NCBI GenBank assembly: GCA_002308115.1 | Contig: DBVJ01000073.1 | Coordinates: 5,308 to 16,398 of the forward strand | Reading direction: 5' to 3' | Length of the DNA stretch: 11,091 nucleotides | Origin: Lachnospiraceae bacterium UBA1267 | GTDB lineage: Bacteria; Bacillota; Clostridia; Lachnospirales; Lachnospiraceae | Shown here: positions 7,801-11,091 of the stretch, piece by piece | Numbering within the stretch: position 1 is the first letter of the stretch | Layout: each line of letters opens with the position of its first letter | The notes under the pieces: model-generated | Told to the model about the DNA's origin: nothing | Database searches by the model: none | What the model saw: the letters and a program-made list of their open reading frames with translations, nothing else | Program-made: the position numbers and the translations under genes

Positions 7801-8038
7801 TAGAAGCGATTTTCCGATAGGGGGAGTTCTTGTCGCAGCGGTAAACGTTGTAGGAGGAAGCGCCCTCGACACTGGTCCAGGAGACCTGGATCTGATTGGC
7901 CTTCGTGGAGGAGACCGTCACCACCGGTTCGGCCACTGCCGCGAAGGCATGGCCGGAAGTCAGGATGATGATCAGGATTGCAGCGAGGGCGGCTGTAATG
8001 GTCAGTAACAGTTTTTTGGTTCCCATGGTCCCGGACAT
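4829..8038 (-). CDS. Secreted wall-binding protein with ComEC-like metallo-beta-lactamase fold and CWB2 repeats
   Basis: 1069 residues. Layout: signal peptide about 1-33 (KK, a long hydrophobic core, cleavage probably after AFA); an FN3 domain about 37-118; two GBS-Bsp-like modules about 125-335, each with an NGQDDL core; a metallo-beta-lactamase fold about 338-590; two WKNADGT modules about 595-738; three CWB2 repeats 742-1069, two of them opening with GANRY. The hydrolase domain keeps its metal ligands: His384, Asp386, Asp388 and His389 in THGDGDHVG, Asp492 in INGDSE, and His517-His518 in GHHG. The HxDxDH pattern and GHHG are those of the ComEC/Rec2 competence branch, whose domain is reported to be a metal-dependent nuclease. 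CWB2 repeats hold proteins to wall polymers in Clostridia. I infer a wall-tethered extracellular hydrolase; the substrate (nucleic acid, phosphodiester or other) is unknown. It lies 75 bp downstream of the VanW gene, with no clear promoter or terminator between, so cotranscription is likely. Confidence 0.92.
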   Translation of the reverse strand: MSGTMGTKKLLLTITAALAAILIIILTSGHAFAAVAEPVVTVSSTKANQIQVSWTSVEGASSYNVYRCDKNSPYRKIASTTETSYLDTTVENDKPYEYSVTAVVDGQESLFKNKGAVGYTAYKAPHVYGWTVSDLTPWTYTVSGKVSYAGTASSIQLPVWTEANGQDDLRWYTVPVTNNQFSYTILTSNHGSQRGVYVLDPYLNGTSIYCSSPLWVEVPTGPLLITAPAVVDLSETGFTATAVVKAFNNHFKSATAEIWTAFNGQDDLEKVTASYDSTTGVISCPVSVAKHNGENKLYYVRFTVTDGAGVTKNLMMSAYIPTTQKCMSLTIIDLGDGNIGGSATLLTSKGKALLIDTGRSESAEAVVTCLKQHGVKTVDIMITHGDGDHVGVSQALIDAGIGIGNVYTDNYPSDVMWDELDRRASMSVFSKYGTIKPVPVSLTVGDATIRTIGPNTHYSLYEAKANKMSQANANSYWFMITNGSRKVLINGDSELVSSQEMVRSGKDISADLYVLGHHGAAGSLDTDILNAISPSKTAASGRITSAITADTIKVLKNAGIPYYFTGAYGNIDISFRGSVMIFNTEKNADNAQVYHEVIWKNADGTILEKDSWVKNGAAPSYDGETPERARTAQYSYSFAGWSTDGKTVLSSLPAVTSDMTFIAVYQSTVNQYTITWKNADGTVLGKTSVPYGSMPGFLSEPQYPVHDSLTYVFAGWTPELKKVTGAATYTAVYAAVSPKIVRLKGANRYGTAQAILQEAFPDHSQNRFVMASGTSFQHGILGVVLSGGYDCPLLITRNNTLSQETRSEIERLAEGLCEIVIVGGTDMVSEAVETALLDMDVVSKVSRVAENEVSAAGMAYAVYDKGMRDELWADTDTVIIVSGSSFADETAIAPYARASRTPILMTDDGQNLPESIALDLADNGVQKAILIGGNAVVSDGTMEMLENLGIQCMRLSGANRYLTTLKIFDWLIGADPEAAIQPDPVFSLNTTGFATGLDFADAITSANLLGTNKSPILLVADKDSADKAMFEALSGREDQVATAYIFGGTSAVSIRVECRIADAVTRDVQ
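5825..6256 (-). repeat. Two tandem WKNADGT modules inside the CWB2 protein
   Basis: Residues about 595-738 contain two diverged copies of a beta-rich module. Each opens with WKNADGT and has FAGW followed by an AVY ending. They resemble the InlB/Flg_new-type extracellular repeats. At DNA level a 21-bp segment (6224-6244 and 5993-6013) is kept with one mismatch; the copies are 231 bp, or 77 codons, apart. They probably act as a spacer or adhesive stalk between the hydrolase and the wall-binding part. Confidence 0.75.
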
Positions 8039-8045
8039 TGAGTTG

Positions 8046-8049
8046 CTCC
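8046..8049 (-). promoter_or_regulatory. Ribosome binding site that sets the CWB2 protein start
   Basis: GGAG on the minus strand lies seven bases before the ATG at 8038. A second in-frame ATG at codon 5 (8026) has only GGGAC upstream, so the first ATG is preferred. Either choice leaves the signal peptide intact. Confidence 0.6.
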
Positions 8050-8113
8050 AAAAAAGTATTTATGGTGTGATGAACCCCGCTGCTACTGGGGTCTGGTTAC
8101 AGTTGTATCGTTT

Positions 8114-9841
8114 CTATCTGAAGGGCTTTGTTCCGGAGTATGGCCAGACAAAACCTTCCGCGGCCATCAGGCTCTTCATCCGTTCGTTGAACGCTCTGAT
8201 GTCCGCGCTCTTCCATTTTCCAATGTTGACATTGGAAGGCGTTCCGTCCAGCCACGCATAATACACGTCCAGATAGGCGGTCAGCGGGCTGTCCGGGTTG
8301 AATTTGACCACGACGGTGAAGTCCGGCGCGCAGAGGAAGTCGGAGTTCGCGGGATGATAGACGTCGTTTTTATTGATCAGCGTCTCAAAGCTCTGTCCGC
8401 CCTCTGTGGTGACCTTGTACAGGTTGGACTTGAATCCGCACTGCGGCCACTGTTCATTGGTATTGATCACTTTCCGCTCATAGCCTGTATAGCCGATGGG
8501 CGCGGTCGGGTCGACCGTCCGGGTCACGACAGGCATCACATAATCCCAGGTTTCCCAGCGGAATGCGATCTGGTGGTCCTTCGGGCGCTCTTCCTTCCCG
8601 AGGATCTTGACATTCAGCGATCCCTTCTGAAGATCGATGGAAGAGACCACGACGACGGGGGTGTTCTTACAGTTACGGAACCGGAAATCGGATCCGTTCT
8701 TTGCATAGACCATCGCATCCCTGGAAGGTCCGCCGTAGTTCACGTACATCGAATGATTGCTGCGGTAAATGATCTCCATTTCCGCCAGAAGAAGCGCGTT
8801 GTAAAGCGTTGAAGTCGGCTGGCACATACCGCCGCCGATGTCCAGCACATGCTGGCCGCCGATCATGGTCGGCGCGCCGACGAAGCCGTTCTCTTCCGTC
8901 ACTTCACCGTACATGTCCAAAGCGGAACAGATCTGGCCCGGTGCCACCACCGTCCCGTTCATATGTGTCACGCAGGCAAGCAGGTTCTTGTTCCGTTCTC
9001 CCGCATTCGTGTCAAATGTGGTCGTATAATCACCGAGGACCGCGAAGTTTTGGACGTCTTCCCCGGTCACGACGGCTTTCACGGGCCCGCCGTTCACGTC
9101 GAGAAGCGCTTCCCGCTTCCCGCCTTCCGCCCAATGTCCGACCAGCCAGGAAAGGTCTTCCAGCGCCGCAGCTTTCTGATAGGCGTAGCCGTCCTCATCC
9201 TCTGAGAGCAATGTGGCCTGGCCGCTGTTCGGATCGATCGTGTATCCGGCCTCTACCGCCTCTTTCTCTTCCGGAAGGAGGGGCGATACGGACGCCAGGA
9301 AGCGCTCTTCATCGACGAGCAGGCAGTCGGAAAGGTAGACCGGATCCAGCTGATCCAGTTCTTCCGCCTGCGCCTTCATCTTCTCCTGTGTTCCCTGAAG
9401 CACGTAACGGGCGATCAGTTCTTTCGCGCCTTCCCGGTCCAGCGTGATGCCCAGATCCTTCGCATTCCTCTTCCCGCGGAGCGTCATGTATCCGGTCGAC
9501 GGGTCGGTGCCTCGGATCTGGATGCTCCTTGAGAAGATAGCCGCAGATAAAGCGTTCAGTTCATAGAATGCTTCTTCCGGGCTGAGTCCTTCGAGGGAAG
9601 CATCCGACTTTCTTGTCAGGAAAATGTTCCCGTAAACCGTGCCTGCTTCGTATGGGGGCTCGGTCTCGGGGGGCTCGGTCGCTTCCGTCGTCACAACGGC
9701 TTCGGTCTCGATCACCGGTGCCGTCTCGCTTTCAGTCGGCGTCAGTGCCGGGAAGAAACGCTCAAACGGAAAAAACGCCGCACCTGCAATGAGGGCAGCG
9801 CCAACAAGTATTACACTGGCGTATTTGATGAGCTTCTTCAT
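8114..9841 (-). CDS. VanW-family membrane-anchored protein
   Basis: 575 residues. It begins MKKLIKYASVILVGAALIAG, a signal anchor or uncleaved signal peptide with no lipobox, followed by a Thr/Glu/Pro-rich spacer (about 33-65). Residues about 70-270 are where YoaR-like VanW proteins carry a putative peptidoglycan-binding region; the match here is loose. The VanW domain spans about 276-405: FDTNAGERN, NGTVVAPGQICS, DIGGGMCQPTSTLYNA with Cys340, RSNHSMYVNYG and RDAMVY, ending near FRFRNCKNTPV. The C-terminal 170 residues may hold a degenerate G5-like domain, but I am not sure. VanW was named from a vancomycin-resistance cluster, yet its biochemical role is unknown and most copies, as here, lack vanHAX neighbours, so resistance should not be inferred. 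An envelope role fits its position upstream of the wall-binding protein. Confidence 0.93.
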   Translation of the reverse strand: MKKLIKYASVILVGAALIAGAAFFPFERFFPALTPTESETAPVIETEAVVTTEATEPPETEPPYEAGTVYGNIFLTRKSDASLEGLSPEEAFYELNALSAAIFSRSIQIRGTDPSTGYMTLRGKRNAKDLGITLDREGAKELIARYVLQGTQEKMKAQAEELDQLDPVYLSDCLLVDEERFLASVSPLLPEEKEAVEAGYTIDPNSGQATLLSEDEDGYAYQKAAALEDLSWLVGHWAEGGKREALLDVNGGPVKAVVTGEDVQNFAVLGDYTTTFDTNAGERNKNLLACVTHMNGTVVAPGQICSALDMYGEVTEENGFVGAPTMIGGQHVLDIGGGMCQPTSTLYNALLLAEMEIIYRSNHSMYVNYGGPSRDAMVYAKNGSDFRFRNCKNTPVVVVSSIDLQKGSLNVKILGKEERPKDHQIAFRWETWDYVMPVVTRTVDPTAPIGYTGYERKVINTNEQWPQCGFKSNLYKVTTEGGQSFETLINKNDVYHPANSDFLCAPDFTVVVKFNPDSPLTAYLDVYYAWLDGTPSNVNIGKWKSADIRAFNERMKSLMAAEGFVWPYSGTKPFR

Positions 9842-9860
9842 GTTCCTGCACCAACATTGT

Positions 9861-9889
9861 ATTATGGCATATCCAAGAGGTTTTGTCTA
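9861..9889 (-). promoter_or_regulatory. Promoter of the VanW-CWB2 transcription unit
   Basis: Read on the minus strand: -35 TAGACA (9884-9889), 17-bp spacer, -10 CATAAT (9861-9866); each box matches the sigma70 consensus at five of six bases. Transcription would begin near 9854, giving a leader of only about 13 nt. The start codon has a weak AGGA three bases upstream. Confidence 0.6.
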
Positions 9890-9923
9890 TTATTCAACGA
9901 GGCAATTTTCAGCTCTTCCGGCG

Positions 9924-9965
9924 AAAAAAAACGGCCCGCGAATTTCTTCGCGGACCGCCTTTTTG
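9924..9965 (-). terminator. Rho-independent terminator of rpoC
   Basis: On the minus strand, CGGTCCGCGAA pairs with TTCGCGGGCCG (one mismatch) around a GAAA loop, and the stem is followed by eight T's (plus-strand A's 9924-9931). It starts about 15 bases after the rpoC stop codon and separates the RNA polymerase genes from the VanW promoter. Confidence 0.92.
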
Positions 9966-9978
9966 TTTGTTCTACGGA

Positions 9979-11091
9979 TTATTCTTCCGTCTCTTCGGAA
10001 GTCTCTTCCGCGTCGTCTTCTTCGACGTACTCCTCTTCTTCACCGTCTTCGTAGGCTTCTTCTCCCACGTCCTCGGCCATTCTGGCCATAAGGGCTTCGG
10101 CGGTCATAAAGGATTCGCTGCGGAAAGTATCCGTTCCGTCGTCGCTTTCCTCGGACTCCTCTTCCTTCTCGGCTGCCTGTCTGGCTTCCGCTTCCTGCTG
10201 GGCGCGCTTCTTCGCAGCTTCGCGCATGGCTTCCTCGTAAGCGGATTTCTGACGCATCTCTTCTTCGAAGCGCTCGTCGGAATCCAGACGGAGGTTCCTG
10301 TAGCGGCGGAGGCCGGTGCCGGCCGGAATGAGGTTACCGATCTGCACATTTTCCTTCAGACCGGACAGGTGATCGACCTTGCCCATGATGGCGGCTTCGG
10401 TCAGGACCCTGGTGGTCTCCTGGAAGGATGCGGCAGAAAGGAAGGACTCGGTCGCAAGGCTGGCCTTGGTGATGCCGAGCATGATCTGCGTGCCCTGCAT
10501 CGGGGTCTTGCCTTCGGCCTGAAGCTGTTCGTTCGTTTCGTTGAAGTTCAGCGTATCGACCGTGCTGCCGGGCAGGATGTCGGAATCGCCTGCTTCGTCG
10601 ACGCGGATCTTCTTCAGCATCTGGCGGACAATGATCTCGATGTGCTTGTCGTTGATGTCAACGCCCTGTCTGCGGTACGGACGCTGCACTTCATGCAGCA
10701 TATAGTCCTGTACGGCGCGGAGGCCGCTGATGCGAAGCACGTCGTGCGGGTTCGGGTTACCTTCCGTGATCTTCTCGCCGGCTTCGATATGATCGCCGGT
10801 CTGAAGCTCGACGCCGTCCCTCTTGGCGAGGTTGGAGCCGAAGGTCACCAGATAGGTTCTGGAATCGCCCGTCTCATCATTGGTCACGACGACCTCACGT
10901 TTCTTCTTCGTGTCGCGGATCGTGACTTCGCCGGAGATCTCGGACAGGATGGAGACACCCTTCGGGTTACGCGCTTCGAAAAGTTCTTCGACACGCGGAA
11001 GACCGGTCGTGATGTTTTCACCTGCGACACCGCCGGTATGGAAGGTACGGAGCGTCAGCTGCGTACCGGGTTCGCCGATGGCCTGTGCGGC
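9979..11091 (-). CDS. rpoC: DNA-directed RNA polymerase beta' subunit, C-terminal part
   Basis: The frame is open from the right edge and ends in TAA, giving the last 370 residues of RpoC; full bacterial beta' is about 1200 or more, so most of the gene lies beyond the window. It opens with [24 protein letters not shown], the near-invariant trigger-loop segment of the active centre, followed by [50 protein letters not shown] and [19 protein letters not shown] at 10887 is an internal valine, not a start. After the conserved core a non-conserved tail of about 103 residues follows: a charged, helical, probably coiled-coil stretch ([10 protein letters not shown] to [13 protein letters not shown]) and then a strongly acidic end, where 20 of the last 31 residues are Asp or Glu. 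Its own terminator follows, so rpoC is the last gene of its transcript. Confidence 0.98.
   Translation of the reverse strand, partial: AAQAIGEPGTQLTLRTFHTGGVAGENITTGLPRVEELFEARNPKGVSILSEISGEVTIRDTKKKREVVVTNDETGDSRTYLVTFGSNLAKRDGVELQTGDHIEAGEKITEGNPNPHDVLRISGLRAVQDYMLHEVQRPYRRQGVDINDKHIEIIVRQMLKKIRVDEAGDSDILPGSTVDTLNFNETNEQLQAEGKTPMQGTQIMLGITKASLATESFLSAASFQETTRVLTEAAIMGKVDHLSGLKENVQIGNLIPAGTGLRRYRNLRLDSDERFEEEMRQKSAYEEAMREAAKKRAQQEAEARQAAEKEEESEESDDGTDTFRSESFMTAEALMARMAEDVGEEAYEDGEEEEYVEEDDAEETSEETEE

Noticed and set aside
8074..8092. Hairpin between the VanW and CWB2 genes as a terminator or riboswitch
   Set aside because: The stem is only five pairs (ACCCC/GGGGT) with a nine-base loop, and the T-run lies too far downstream. 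I found no c-di-GMP or other riboswitch core in these 75 bases.
8114..9841. Vancomycin-resistance determinant
   Set aside because: VanW-family proteins are common outside resistance clusters, and no vanH, vanA/B, vanX, vanR or vanS gene is seen here.

Overview
The window looks like chromosomal DNA from a moderately GC-rich member of the Bacillota, most likely an anaerobic gut or rumen Clostridia. The pointers are a reversed-order GH3 glycosidase of the kind known from Butyrivibrio and Ruminococcus, a VanW-family protein, a secreted protein ending in CWB2 cell-wall-binding repeats, a lipoprotein with a Thr/Glu-rich stalk, and a Clostridia-like RpoC C-terminus. There are no tRNA or rRNA genes, CRISPR arrays, insertion sequences or phage genes that I can see.

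Layout from left to right: (1) the C-terminal ~312 residues of an FGGY sugar kinase (+), cut by the left edge, ending at a bidirectional hairpin terminator. (2) A convergent gene (-) for a 395-residue lipoprotein of no recognised family. (3) A 191-bp divergent promoter region with a sigma70-type promoter in each direction; the rightward one carries an inverted repeat around its -10. (4) A 792-residue circularly permuted GH3 beta-glycosidase (+). (5) A perfect 13-bp hairpin between convergent genes. (6) A leftward two-gene unit: a membrane-anchored VanW-family protein (575 aa), then, 75 bp downstream, a 1069-residue secreted multidomain protein (signal peptide, FN3, two GBS-Bsp-like modules, a ComEC-like metallo-beta-lactamase fold, two WKNADGT repeat modules, three CWB2 repeats). 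(7) A strong terminator and the 3' end of rpoC (-), whose protein has a long, very acidic tail, cut by the right edge.

How the genes fit together: the kinase and the GH3 enzyme both suit cytoplasmic sugar use (cleavage of imported oligosaccharides, phosphorylation of a free sugar), but they are not in one transcript. The VanW protein and the CWB2 protein probably form one transcript serving the cell envelope. The most interesting object is the CWB2 protein: a ComEC-type hydrolase domain with intact metal ligands, apparently tethered outside the cell on the wall. rpoC is a housekeeping gene that ends where this accessory envelope/carbohydrate block begins.
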